64,000 nt of DNA, taken from the NCBI RefSeq assembly GCF_027409185.1, contig NC_084474.1:23961382-24025381 (forward strand), in the 5' to 3' direction. The position numbers were made by a program, and so were the translations under genes. The notes under the pieces were generated by a model. That model did not search any database, was not told the origin of the DNA, and saw nothing but the letters and a program-made list of their open reading frames with translations. The stretch is from Cynocephalus volans (lineage: Eukaryota > Chordata > Mammalia > Dermoptera > Cynocephalidae). Below, one piece after another: positions 23,799 through 35,095 of this stretch. How positions within the stretch are numbered: position 1 is the stretch's first letter; each line of letters starts with the position of its first letter.

Positions 23799-24251
23799 CC
23801 TTTTAGTACCACATAGGCGCGGGCTGGGCGGGGACGCAGGTCAGCCTCCTCCAGCCTCAGGCGAACGCTCCTTCTCCCCGACCCTCCCGCCGCTTCCCTC
23901 GCTCCCTCCCCGAGGCGGCCGAGTGAGGAACGCACGGCCCCGGCAGAGCAGGACGAAGGGACGAAGGGGCGGACCGCGACCTGACCCCGGCCCGCAGCGC
24001 AACTCCTAGCCCCGGCCCGGCCCAGTCAGGGATGCCCCCAACATGTCAGGAGGCGCGCTCCCGCCCTCCGCCGGCCCCTCCCGCCGCCTCTCAGGATCCT
24101 CGCCGCGGACGCCGACCCCCGCCCTCTCCCCACTGCGAGCAAGTCTGCAGGGCTCGCAGCCTTCAGCAGGGTTTTGTCCGCACCGCTGAATCTCGCGCCC
24201 AGCCTCCCTCAAGAGCCGCCGTTTGAATCTGCGCACGCGGCCCTGAGCCTC

Positions 24252-24402
24252 ATTGGCTGTGGCGGCCGCACGGGGGGGGAGAGGGCGGGGCGGGAAGAGC
24301 GCGCGCGACTGTGGGCGGGGCCGGGGAGCTGGAAGCCGGGACTGGAACTCACCGGAGTCGGGGAAGGAGCGGGGAGCCAGGGGGTGTGGCCGTAGGCGGG
24401 GC
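24252..24402 (-). promoter_or_regulatory. MYBL1 core promoter: CCAAT box and GC boxes
   Basis: ATTGG at 24,252-24,256 is a CCAAT box for the minus strand. GGGCGGGGCGGG at 24,283-24,294, GGGCGGGGCC near 24,313-24,322 and GGCGGGGC near 24,394-24,401 are Sp1/KLF-type sites. No TATA box is evident. If the CCAAT box sits at its usual 60-100 bp distance, transcription would start near 24,150-24,190, giving a 5' UTR of roughly 350-400 nt. The start site is inferred, not seen. Confidence 0.6.
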
Positions 24403-24719
24403 TCGCGGGCCGAGTTATGACAGGACCCGGAACGCGCCGAGAGCCGCACCGCGGGGAGGCGGGGCGCTGGGGTCCGCGCGGGGCCTGCTGGGAAAGCGAG
24501 TTCCTGTAATCGCTGAGGGGCGGGTCCGGAATCGGCCACGGACCGGTCCCACTGCTCCAAACTTCCCGGGGTAAGCGGACGGCGACCCTGGGGGGGGGGG
24601 GAGGTCCCGCGGCCCAGCCGGGGGACGTCTCTGCAGCCTTCTCTTGGCCACAGGTCTTCGCTCCTTGGGCGTATCCCGACTCACTAGTTACGAGGCGCGG
24701 TCTTCCGACTTGAGACTAA

Positions 24720-25880
24720 TCTAACCATAAGATTTGCGCGACCGTTATTTTTTAAGCAAAAATGGAAGCTATTTTTACCCAGACATCATAGCCACGACAG
24801 TGGCGAAGACTCTCTGGCAGGAAACCGAATATCACCTGTTTTCCTCAAGAATGAACAAGAGAGTGACAAGTGAAAAAAGTTTTTAGACGGAGACGTGCTT
24901 GGAATGGGAAAGGGAAATAATCCATGTCCGCGGCTGGTCCTCCAGGTGCGTTAGTGTCGTACCCGGTTCTACGGGAAATAACTGAAAAAACTGATGTGCG
25001 CGGTGGAGGAGCCCTGGTCCTGGAGAACTGCAGGACAGAAGTGGACTGGGAATTTCGTCCTGATGAATGAATACTGTAGTCAACAGAAGAAAGTGATCTT
25101 CCTCCCGCCAGAGAGACGAGAGAGAGGGAAAACTGCACCGGAGGAGTTTCTAGAGGTTCCGGGTCTAATAAGTACGAACTGCCCTGTTCAAATAGCATTA
25201 AAGCAGATTATCTACAGTAACGATTAGACACCGTTAAGGATCCAAATTTGCAAGGTAACATGCTCTACTGCATAGAGAACCACATTTTAATATTGTGACA
25301 AACTGACAGTGTGCTATTTTGAAATCTTACGCATTATCTTTTGCAAATCAGAGATGCAGGTGCAAATATGAATTAAGAGGAGCTTGCATGTGCTACTGTC
25401 AAAACTGTCAAAACACACCTGCCTTTCTATAGTTCCTTTTTCTCAAGGTATAGATTCTGGAAAGGTAAAGCAGCTTTTCTTTCAAATCATTCGTTACTGG
25501 GTTGCTGGTTCACTTTAAAAAAAAAAAAACATTTAGAAGTCAGTTTCCAAATTTCTTTAGATTCCAAATGTCATTTGGGAATCCATGTTTTCTTATTTAC
25601 TCCTGTGTCATACATTACTCCACAGAACTTCTGCTATATATTAGGCTATAGTCAATTTTATACAAAATACCTTTTTAGAGCTTAAGGCAGGTGTTTTAGA
25701 TTTTGACAGGAAAATAAATCCTCATATATAGAGAGAAACAATTCAGAAAGATAACATTGTGAAATCATTTAGATCAAATATAAAACTCAAGACAATGTGG
25801 AATTAAAGTGGTTCACAGTCACAATGTGTATTTGAATATACACTCAAATATATCATAAACTAAGACTTGGTTTTGTTTTC
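24720..25880. other. Intergenic DNA upstream of MYBL1, no gene recognised
   Basis: The shoulder of the CpG island fades by about 25,200. I see a 12-base A run near 25,518 but no gene or clear repeat. Confidence 0.5.
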
Positions 25881-25899
25881 TTTTTTAAGCAAAACATAC

Positions 25900-26265
25900 A
25901 TAGAGGTTTTATTCAGAATATACAAAGAACTCTCAAAACTCAATAATGAGAAAAAAGAAGCAATAAAAAAATAGGCAAAAGATTTGAACAGATAACTTCA
26001 CCTAACAGGATATACAAATGACAAGCACAAGAAAAGATGTGTCACTTCATTAACCATTAGAGGATGCAAATTAAAACCACTATGAGATACCACCACACAT
26101 CTATTAGAATGAAGAAAAAAAAACTGTACAAGTGCTGGTAAAGATGAAAACGCTGAGCAAATACAACTTGTACACATTGCTAGTAGGAATGCAAATGATT
26201 CAGCCACTTTGAAAGATGTTTATTGCGGCTTTATTTGTAATCACCAAAAACTGAAAACATATAAA
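25900..26265 (+). mobile_element. L1 ORF2 3' fragment
   Basis: L1 text such as TACAAAGAACTCTCAAAACTCA, GAGATACCACCACACATCT and CAAGTGCTGGTAAAGATG, in the order of the L1 ORF2 C-terminal region. Decayed and 5'-truncated. Confidence 0.75.
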
Positions 26266-26809
26266 GGGACATTCTTCCTCACATTTATGCTTTATCTACC
26301 CAAGAGGTGGTTCCATCAAAATTACCCTCAAGATATTGGGGACTGAATACCAAGAGGAAACAGGTGTTGGGGGCAAGTGCTGGAAATTTATTTGGAAACC
26401 ATTTTATCTTTAAAAACTCATGTGAAGTTTTCTTTCTACTCCATGATAAATGTATTCACATTTTATTATGAAAATAATAAAGAATGCTCTACTAATTCAC
26501 TTTCTTACTCTAACTGTTTAAGTAAATTTCTTCCCTAGGAAGATGCACCATTCATATGGCTGCACCTACTTCTTCCCATCCTCCCACAATGAATGGCCAA
26601 ATACTGTACTCTTAACATTTGTTTATGCTAGTTTGAAAAGCCCTTGCTCACATAGTAGCTAAGAGACTATACTTTTAATAGAGCTGTGTACACAACCATT
26701 TGCATAAGGGGATTTTTGTTTTTTTATTTTCCACTAGATCCCCAATCGCTAGAATAGTGACATACTCAGATGCTCAATAAATACAATATCTGTAGAATAA
26801 ATGAAAAAA

Positions 26810-27870
26810 GGCAAATAATAAGCAAGACAAATAAATATGCTCACAAAAATAAAAAAGTACAAATTAAAATTGATTTGAAATACCATTTTATGACAATTGA
26901 GGTAGCATAGTTTTTCTAAATCCTGCCATCAAAGTTTGAATAATTCCTTGAGAATGGTATTGAAAACTGGCATAATCCTATTGGAAAGCAATATTGAGCA
27001 AAAGCCATAAATATGAGCAGAGCCTTTGACAGAGATTTTCTCTTAAGAAACTAATTCAATACAAGCAAAAACGATGTGCTTGAGTGCTTATTCCATGATG
27101 CATTTCATTAGAACCCCAACTGGAAGCATTCACATTTTGAGACTAGTTTAATGGTTCATCAGCATGGAAGAGTAAATATGTCCAGTAAAATATTATAAAA
27201 TTGAGGAGATGCATTAAGTAGCTATTACACAGATAGGGTCTTCCAGGTGCTTCTCATGAATTTGTCTTAAGTAATATTCACAACTTGTGCAATCATAACA
27301 ATCCTATAAGGTAAATACTATTACTTTCATTCACTTTATAAATCAGGAAAATTGGGCACCAAAAGGTTAACTTATCCAAGGGTGTGCAGTAGCAGAACCA
27401 AGACTGGAATTAGAACCCAAGCTCTCAAAGCTCTCAATCACTCTACTACCTTAATATCTATGGGCATTCAACTATAGTGTATTGTTTAAGAAAATCATAC
27501 TACAGTATAAGGTTCAATACTATCTGAAGTTCCAGGTATCCACTGGGGGCATTAGAACATATCCCCCAAGGATAAGGAGTGGGAAGGCAACTGTACATGT
27601 AGTGCAGAGATAATATGGTGTAATGCAATGCTATAGTAACACCACTGTATGATTTGTATGATGCCATTTATGTAAATAAAAACTCAGTGTATGTGGGTGT
27701 CTTATTCTAGAAAATGGTCTATGGAATATGCAAACTGTTAACATTGTTTTACTATGGATAAAGGAATGGGATGGGGGCAGGGCAGGCCTGAACTTTTTAT
27801 CCTATGTAATTTTGTGTTATTTGATTTTTTTTAAAGCATGAATTCATATGTTAATTTTTTTAATTTTAAA
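26810..27870 (+). repeat. Old L1/HAL1-like 3' sequence split by a MIR-class repeat
   Basis: 26,810-27,190 and 27,480-27,870 read like an old L1 or HAL1 3' region (ATCCTATTGGAAAGCAATATT; CCATTTATGTAAATAAAAACT). Between them, 27,230-27,440 resembles the old repeat at 13,470. Assignment is tentative. Confidence 0.35.
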
Positions 27871-28324
27871 AAATGAGTTGATGCTAAATTCCAAAAGTAG
27901 TTGAAAATCCTAGAAGGAAATAGCACTGGTGTAATATGTAAAGCTTGCCCCAACATTAATATTGCTAAAAAAAAAAAAATGTGCTTTAGTAGAAGTGATG
28001 AAACCATGTATTATGTATTCAGTCTGAAAACAAATCTCAGGCTTATGACTATATTTTGGATACAGAAATGTTTGCTCCAGCCTCTCTCTCCCCATCATTA
28101 TTTTTGCTAATCTCCACTCTACATTTAGGGTGCTATTTTAAACTTGTTGGAAATTGTGAATAGAAATCACACTGTCTAAAATAAGCAGATATAGAATTCT
28201 TAGTTTGACTTTTAAATTTAAAAATAAGAGCAGTTAAAATGCAAGTAGAAAAAAACTGTAAGAGGATGAAATGTTTTAAAGTGTCCTTATTTCAACCTAG
28301 TACTCCTTGCTCTACTCTTTTGTG

Positions 28325-28780
28325 GTAGATAGAATAATCGCTCTCCAAAAAATGTTCGTGTCATAATTCCCAGAATCTGTGAATATGTTATCTTACATGG
28401 CAAAAGGGACTTTGGAGATGTGATTAAATTAAGGATCTTGATGTGGAGAGATTAACTTGGATTATCCAGATGGGCCCAATGTGATCACAAGAGTACTTAA
28501 GAGTACAAAAGAATCAGAAAGAGATTTGAAGATGCTACCCCACTGGCTTTGAAAATAGAGGAAGGGACTGTGAGCAGGCAACCTCTAGGAGCCAGAAAAA
28601 GGACAAGAACAGATTCTCTAGAACCTCCAGAACAAAACACAGCCCTGCTGACACTTTGATTTTGACCCAATGAGATCTTTTTTGCACTTTTGGCCTCCAG
28701 AACCTTAGGATAATAAGTCTATATTGTTTTAAGCCACTAAATTTGTGGTAATTTGTATAGCCACAATGCAAAATTAATAT
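28325..28780 (+). mobile_element. Solo LTR-like repeat, probably MaLR (MLT1-type)
   Basis: Contains TGTGAATATGTTATCTTACA, GGACTTTGGAGATGTGATTA, GGATTATCCAGATGGGCCCA, CTCTAGAACCTCCAG and a terminal TTAAGCCACTAAATTTGTGG, the order of an old MaLR-type LTR. No internal retroviral genes are next to it. The opposite-strand open frame inside is chance. Confidence 0.6.
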
Positions 28781-29870
28781 TCCTTCTCTGAAATTCTCAA
28801 CATTTTTGGCCTATAATAATAAAAACAGTGTTTTCTCTTCAAAAAGTGATCTTTCATAGAGTTTAAGTATTAGACCTTATTTACAAGAAGTGAGTCTACT
28901 TACTGAGGGTTCAAAAGGAAGGATACAAAATCCCAAGTTAGGAGAGAGGGTACTCAGGGCATTAAAAAAGAAATAATTTACCAGCATACCACAAAATCCT
29001 TAAAGCAAGGTTATCACTCATTGGTGAAAAACATGACATCCACCAAGACATGAATATGTGTGCTTCTCCTCTTAAATTCTAAGCTTTCTACTTCTAATCT
29101 AAATGTTATCCCCTTCCATTTTACCAGGGGCAATAATCTATCATGTCTTTTTTCAGCCTCTCCTTCTCTACTGGCCTGGCATGTCCAGGCATTTCCAAAG
29201 GGAAGAGTAAATTTTGGACATTTTAGGGGAAGCCGTGGTTATTATTGAAGATTATTACTGGCATTTAGTGTGCTGGGTCTAGGAACACATGACTCTTGCA
29301 CTGACTGAGACAGTCCAGTAGAAGGAAGAAGTATCCTGCCTTCCATTCAACTTTCAATCAGATAGTCACGTAAGTGAAAAACCTGATTATAATTATTTAA
29401 GCCTACAACCAAACTCCTTTTTACACATAAACACAAGTGGTTTTTGCACTGTTTTAAAATACATTGAATATTTCCAGAAATGCAACTACCATGTAAGCCA
29501 GAGAAACACTGTATTTTATTTTATTCAGACTGAACCAAGACTTGTTTCCCCGTTTTAGAAAATCGTATCACTGAAGGCCACACAGATCAAGGTTTTAAGA
29601 CACTAATACAGTCCACCAATGTCTATTCATATTTGTAGCTACTGTGTTCACGGTGATTCTACATATGTATCAGCTGGATTTGTTGTGCCTGAGAGACTTT
29701 ATTATAAATTTCTTCTGTTTCTCCTCTATATTATAGGAAGAGCAGTAAATCAATTTTTTTTAAATCGTGTAGAAGTTATCTATGAATTTCATTTTAGTAT
29801 GGTATAGGGAATAGAAAATGTTGTTATAAAAAGGGTACATTGACTCCAATAGGGTTGAAATCATTGCTCA
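28781..29870. other. Intergenic DNA, no feature recognised
   Basis: Short open frames near 29,060 and 29,619 have no recognisable domain or conservation signal that I can see. Confidence 0.45.
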
Positions 29871-29879
29871 TAATATAGT

Positions 29880-30775
29880 CATCCATCCGTACATTCATCC
29901 CTCTCTCCTATAACCCTGTATCTGCTGTCTTCCCTTCTTCCCTTCCAGTCAAACTTCTTCAAGAGTCTCTTGACTTCACTGCCCCATCAGTCTTCAGTCC
30001 TCTTGCAATCTGACTTTCACCACCACCATGCCTTTGAAATTGCAGCCACGAAAAGTCACAAACCCTGTTAAATCCAATCGATACTTGTAGTAAGAAATCA
30101 ATCCTCATTTTACCTGAACTTTCTACAGCATTTAACTTCATTTCTCCCTTTTATTTGAAACTTTCATCCCTTGATTTCTGTGATATCACTTCCATGATTT
30201 CCATCTCTCAGACTCCTTTGCAAGGCTCTGTTCTTCTGCCTGCCCCTGAAATGTTGTCACTCCCTGACATTCCATTTTTAGCCCTCCTCTCTGTCTACAC
30301 TGTATTCCTTGGCAATCTCATCTACTCCGATGACTTCAGTTATATCCTAAAGATTCACAGGTCTTTACTTTCAATCCCAACCCCACTCCTGAACTCCATC
30401 TCTCTCCATCTCTCTCCATCTGTTGATTTGAGGAACAACCAAAATTCAACATGTCCCAGAATGTAACACACTTCCTACCCACCAAACTATCATTACTTCT
30501 GTATCTTGTTCCAGATTACTTGCAACACCAGCCAGCCAGCCTCCCTCTCAAATAAGAACGTAAGAGTTTGGATTCACACTTTTATTCTCCCTCCACTATC
30601 CCCTCGTCTCCATCCCCACTGCTGGTGCATTGGTTCAAGGTCTCATCTCTCTCCCAGTTACAGCAAGTCTTTTAACTAATCTCCCAGCTTCTAGTCACGT
30701 CCAGTCCAATATATCTTCCACAGGTCACCTGGGAGATATTTTAAAACAGGTCTGTTTATCTCTCCATGCTTTAAA
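29880..30775 (+). mobile_element. L2 (CR1-type LINE) ORF2-end and 3' fragment
   Basis: Order of motifs matches L2: CACTCCCTGACATTCC-type segment, GGCAATCTCATCTACTCCGA, CACAGGTCTTTACTTTC, AAATTCAACATGTCCCAGAA, GTTTGGATTCACACTTTTATTC. All frames are degraded. The open frame at 30,155-30,466 is residual. Confidence 0.7.
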
Positions 30776-30779
30776 AAGC

Positions 30780-30985
30780 AAATGAAGAGACAGAAAGTGG
30801 AGCAGTTGTTGCCTAGGGCTGGGGCCCTTGGGAGGAAATGGGGAATGATTTCAAATGGGTACAGATTTCTTTTTGTGGTGATGAAGTGGTCTAAAATTGA
30901 TTGTGGTGTGGTTCTACAACTCTGTGAACATACTAAAAATCATCAAATTGTACACTTTCAATGGGTGGATATGAGAGAGTGAGTA
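30780..30985 (+). mobile_element. Old L1 3' UTR fragment
   Basis: GTTGCCTAGGGCTGGGGCCC, GGTCTAAAATTGATTGTGGT, and CATCAAATTGTACACTTTCAATGG are typical of L1M-type 3' UTRs. No 5' part is attached. Confidence 0.65.
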
Positions 30986-31506
30986 ATAGGAGTTGAGATA
31001 GCTAATAGATCTGAATTCAAGATGACTGGGAGGAGAGAAGATTTATAGATTTACATAATAGAGGAAAATATTATTCATTTTAATATTAAGAATAAAGTTA
31101 CCTAGCTATAGCTAATCTACAACAAAATACCAGTATTATTAAATTAATTATATAAGTATGTACTTTACATAATTTTTAAGTAAATTCTCATATATTAAAA
31201 TTTTTTTAAAGTTGATTCTGGCTCTCTATTTAGAGATCTAGGTTCAAATCTGACATTGCTATTACTTTTATAAGCTAACCTTCTTTTAGCTAGTTCTACT
31301 ATAAAAGTTAGCTTAAACAATAAGAGTAATTTAGTAGATAGAATGCTTGACTTTCCTGGTTACAGGTTGAAGTGCTACACTTGGGACTGCTTTTGAGAGC
31401 AAACAGAAAGGATAAAAGGTGAGGTAACTTCAAATATTTATATAACAGTTTACAACTGTTTAATACAATAGGATAAACACTTAAGAATCAGGAAACCTGG
31501 AACTTG

Positions 31507-31642
31507 CTGTGTGAGCTTTTTTCTTTCTTCTTGTTGTTGGTTTTGGTGGCTGGCCAGTATGGTAAACCGAACCCTTGACCTTAGTGTTATCAGCACTGTG
31601 CTCAACCAACTGAGGTAACTGGCCAGCCCTGTGTGAGCTTTT
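31507..31642 (-). mobile_element. tRNA-Ile-like SINE with 14-bp target-site duplication
   Basis: The body at 31,521-31,628 reads on the minus strand GGCTGGCCAGTTACCTCAGT, GAGCACAGTGCTGATAACAC, GGGTTCGGTTTACC. CTGTGTGAGCTTTT flanks it at 31,507-31,520 and 31,629-31,642. Confidence 0.85.
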
Positions 31643-31965
31643 CATGCCTCTGTGTGTTTGCACATACTTATCCTTCTGTCAAGTATGCTCTTTGCCTGTG
31701 AAACTTCTATTCACCCATCAAAACAGCTTAGATGTTACCCTCTCCAGAAAACCACTCATCTCCCTCTATCTAAAGAGCTAATCATTATTTTCTACTTCTG
31801 TACCTGGAATATATTTCTGCTGATACATGTCACATTTTAGTATAATCTGTTTGTGTCTCTCTTTCTCTCACCTATTGGACTATAAGTTCTTATCACTGTA
31901 GTACCAATGTGTAGCATGAGTAGGTGCTCAATACGTGTTTGTTAAATTGAATTAAATGATAAGAT
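31643..31965 (+). repeat. L2 3'-end fragment
   Basis: TGTTTGCACATACTTATCC, CATCAAAACAGCTTAGATGTTACC, GGACTATAAGTTCTTATCACTG and GGTGCTCAATACGTGTTTGTTA follow the L2 3' order. Confidence 0.65.
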
Positions 31966-32010
31966 TAAAACGATTAAGCAATTCCTCTCCTCTAAAAATA
32001 GGGATTCCCA

Positions 32011-32860
32011 GCATAGAACATAGAGATCCAATCAAGATGGCGGAATAGACGTTCTGCAGCATCACTCTCTCCCACAAATCAACCAATTTACAACTATAAA
32101 AATGTAACATCAGCCATGCCAGGGTAGCTGGAGCTCAGGGGAAGAGGAGGAAAGACCTACGGAGTTCATGAAGGTGGGAGAAACTACGATGAGAGAAAGA
32201 AAAAGCTGCTCTGAGCATTTCGGGCCGCGGCTGCTTTAAGGCTCAAGCAGCTGAGTGCATGGAGCAGGAGCCGGCAGAAGCTGCAGCTGTGCCCTTCAGA
32301 TGGAGTTACTTGGAGGCAACAAGAGAGAAGAGGGCCTTAGCGACCCCCAGGACAGCAAGACCACTAATAGGGTTCCCATGAACCCACGCAGGAGTGAGAA
32401 GCTAGAACAACTGATAAAAAGGAGCCACTCAGAAGCCAGTGAGTCATCACAAGGGACCGGTGCAGGGCCCATCCCATGGGAAGTGTTTGGAGCATGAGCG
32501 GTGTGGAGATGGGAACACCCGGAGAACACTGGGACACAGCACAGCAAAGACAGCCGACCTGCCCCGCAGTCAGCACAGGACCACTCAGAGGAGAAGGGTC
32601 CGGAATGCAGAATTGCATGGGGTGCAGTTTGATGAAAAAACTCAGGCCCAGATCAGAGTTTCTACACAACCCAGGTGCACCAAGTCTCTGGAGAGCCGGA
32701 AGTACCTATAAGATCAACTATTAAACCCTGAGCTGCACGAAAAGCCTTCCCTAGGAAAACAGCAGCAAAGTATCAATTTAAACAACCACACAGCTCAAGT
32801 ACTGGTTCCCACAGGAAGTTCCCCTGTGTTAGAAGCAAAGGACAAAAAATTAGTTTTGAC
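32011..32860 (+). mobile_element. Composite element module 1: L1-type 5' leader and 5'UTR-like region
   Basis: Starts about 20 bp after the duplication with CAAGATGGCGGAATAGA, a YY1-type site as at L1 5' ends, then TCACTCTCTCCCACAAATC. The same leader begins the minus-strand L1 nearby. The following roughly 750 bp (AAGCTGCTCTGAGCATTTCG, GGCTGCTTTAAGGCTCAAGC) look like L1 5' UTR and contain no supported protein. Confidence 0.75.
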
Positions 32861-34540
32861 CCAGGCACACCACCAGCACCTTGGGGCCTGCCTGGGAACC
32901 AGAGGCTTGGATCTGGGGACCTGACCCCACTCCCACTTCTAGGCAAACTGCACCAGTGGCTCGGGGCCAGCCTGGGGACCTGAAGCATGGAGAAGTGGAC
33001 TGGACCCCACTCCCACAACCAGGCACACCAAGCCAGCACCTTTGGGCCTGCCCAGGGACCCGAGGCAGGGAGAAGGGGACCGGACCTCTCTCCCACAACC
33101 AGGCACACTGAGCCAGCACCTTTGGGCCTGCCCAGGGACCCGAGGCAAGGAGAAGGGGAATGGACCTCTCTCCCACAACCAGGCACACCGCACCAGAGCT
33201 TCAGTGCCTGCCCAGGGACCTGAGGCATGAAGAAGGGGAATGCACCTCCCTCCCACAACCAGGCATACTGAGCCAGCGCCTTGGGGCCCACCCAGGGACC
33301 CAAGGTATGGAGAAGGGGACTGGACCACCCTCCCACAACCAGGCACAACATGCCGGCACCTTGGGGCCTGCCTGGGGACCCAAGGCAAGGAGAAGTGGAA
33401 TGGACCTCTGTCCCACAACCAGGCACACTGAGCCAGCACTTCAGGGCCCACCCAGGGACCTCAGGCATGGAGAAGGGGACTGGACCTCTCTCCCACAACC
33501 AGGCACACCATGCCAACACCTTGGGCCCCACCCAGGGACCCAGGGCATGGAGAAGGGGACCGGACCACTCTCCCACAACCATGCACACTGAGCCTATGCC
33601 TTGGGGCCCACCCAGGGACCCAGGGTATGGAGTCGGGGACCAGACCACCCTGCCACAACTAGGCACAACATGCCAGCACCTTGGAGCCCACCTAGGGACC
33701 CGGCGCATGAAGAAGGAGACCGGACCTCTCTCCCACGACCAAGTACAGCATGCCAGCACCTTGGAACCCACCCAGGGACCCAGGGTATGGAGAAGGGGAC
33801 CAGGCCTCTCTCCCACAACCAGGCACACCATGCCAGTGCCTCAGGCCCTGCCTGGGGACCTGAGGCATGGAGAAGGGGTCTGGACCTCTTTCCCACAACC
33901 AGGCACACCAAGCCAGAACTTTGGGTCCCACCCAGTGACCCAAGGCATGGAGCCAGGAACCGGACTCTCCACCCACAACAAGGCACACCACACCAGCACC
34001 TCGGGGCCCACCCAGGGACCCTAGGCAAGGAGAAGGGGACTGGACCTCTCTCCCACAACCAGGGACACTGTGTCAGCACCTTGGGGCCCACCTGGCCCAG
34101 AGGCATGCAGAAGGGGACTGGCCTTCTCTCCCACAACCAGGTACACCAAGCTAGTGCCTCAGGTCCTGCCCAGGGACCTGAGGTATGGAGCCAGGGACTG
34201 GACCCTCCTCCCACACCAGGCACAAAACGCCAACACCTCTGGGCCCACCTGGATACCCAAGGCATGGAGAAGGGGATCAGACCCTCCTCCCACAACAAGG
34301 CACATGGCACCAGCGCCTTGGGGCCCGCCCAGAGACCCGGGGCATGGAGAAGGGGACCAGACCACTCTCCCTCAACCAGGCACACTGCTCCAGCACCTCA
34401 GGGCCCATCCAGGGACCCGGAACATGGAGAAGGGCTCTGACAACTAGGCACATGGCACCAGCGCCTTGGTGCCTGCCCAGGGACCAGAGGCCTGGAGAAG
34501 GGGACCAAACACACCCCACAACCAGGCATACCATCAGTGC
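32860..34540 (+). repeat. Composite element module 2: VNTR, about 20 units, 80-bp period
   Basis: The anchor GGGCC(T/C)(G/A)CC(C/T)(A/G)GG recurs at 32,881, 32,961, 33,041, 33,121, 33,201 and so on to 34,081 with exactly 80-bp spacing. After that come shorter units (about 78-80 bp and one near 68 bp) until about 34,540. Each unit also has GAGAAGGGGAC and CTCTCCCACAACCAGGCACA. As 80 is not a multiple of 3, the unit cycles through all frames, so several overlapping long open frames occur on both strands (up to 352 codons on minus at 32,773-33,831); I treat them as by-products. Confidence 0.92.
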
Positions 34541-34768
34541 CAAGGAGCATACCAAAAACAGCATCTCCACATGGGTGGCCCACCACAGCCACCACAATAA
34601 CCATGGCTGCTGCGAAAGCAGCTAGACGCCACAACCACAATGCAGATGGTCCACCAGCCCCTGGAGTGCATTAACACAAGGAGAGTCACCAGCAGAGACA
34701 AAGAAAAGAAGAGGATGTCTCTTTCCACAAAACCCATTTCAGAGTGACAGAAGAAGCATCTGCTCTAT
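34541..34768 (+). mobile_element. Composite element module 3: post-VNTR unique segment
   Basis: GC-moderate stretch with CATGGCTGCTGCGAAAGCAG and AAAGAAAAGAAGAGGATGTC. It links the VNTR to the ORF2 remnant. Its source is not recognised; L1 5'UTR-end sequence is possible. Confidence 0.5.
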
Positions 34769-34850
34769 GATAATATTGGGGGACCCGATCACATCTCTTA
34801 GCATTGGACAGATCATCTAGGCAACAAATTAACAGAGTAACCATTATTCT
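34769..34850 (+). pseudogene. Composite element module 4: remnant of L1 ORF2 endonuclease
   Basis: ATGATAATATTGGGGGACCC reads MIILGDP, and one frame on, TTGGACAGATCATCTAGGCA reads LDRSSRQQINR. Together these match the L1 ORF2 endonuclease stretch GDLNTPLS-LDRSSRQ, with a frameshift between them. The minus-strand L1 has the equivalent GDLNTPLSILDISSRQ. This shows the element descends from an L1 that lost ORF1 and nearly all ORF2. Too short to encode an enzyme. Confidence 0.65.
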
Positions 34851-35095
34851 TTCAGAAGGAGAGAAGAAATCTAGGGCAATTAGAGGGGGGAGGGAGAGGG
34901 AATGGGGGAAGGGGAGAGATTGGACAAGGGTCATAAAGAATACGATTTGTAACAATATATATGCTAGTAATATTGATTTAATCAACATATCTCAATGTTC
35001 AACCCCAAAAATATGTATAGACGATTTTGATTCAATAAATAAAATAATTTTTTTTTAAAAAATTAAGAAACTAAAAAAAATTTTTTTAAGTAGCA
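34851..35095 (+). mobile_element. Composite element module 5: L1-like 3' UTR and first poly(A)
   Basis: A purine tract (GAGGGGGGAGGGAGAGGGAA, about 34,884-34,920), as in many L1 3' UTRs, precedes an AT-rich segment. AATAAA is at 35,034-35,039, followed by A/T-rich tail sequence to about 35,095. Confidence 0.65.

Larger units (their letters stand above)
23590..24710. promoter_or_regulatory. CpG island over MYBL1 promoter and exon 1
   Basis: G+C and CpG density rise sharply against the AT-rich flanks. The island spans the MYBL1 start codon, the presumed 5' UTR and the upstream promoter, as expected of a TATA-less CpG-island promoter. Several long open frames on both strands here are explained by high GC rather than coding. 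Confidence 0.9.

Noticed and set aside
24006..24684. Several 64-184 codon open frames on both strands in the CpG island
   Set aside because: High GC removes stop codons. None resembles a known protein, and they overlap the MYBL1 promoter and 5' UTR.
32773..34640. Long repetitive proteins of up to 352 residues on both strands
   Set aside because: All are the VNTR read in different frames. The element is non-coding by its structure; kept only as a low-interest finding.
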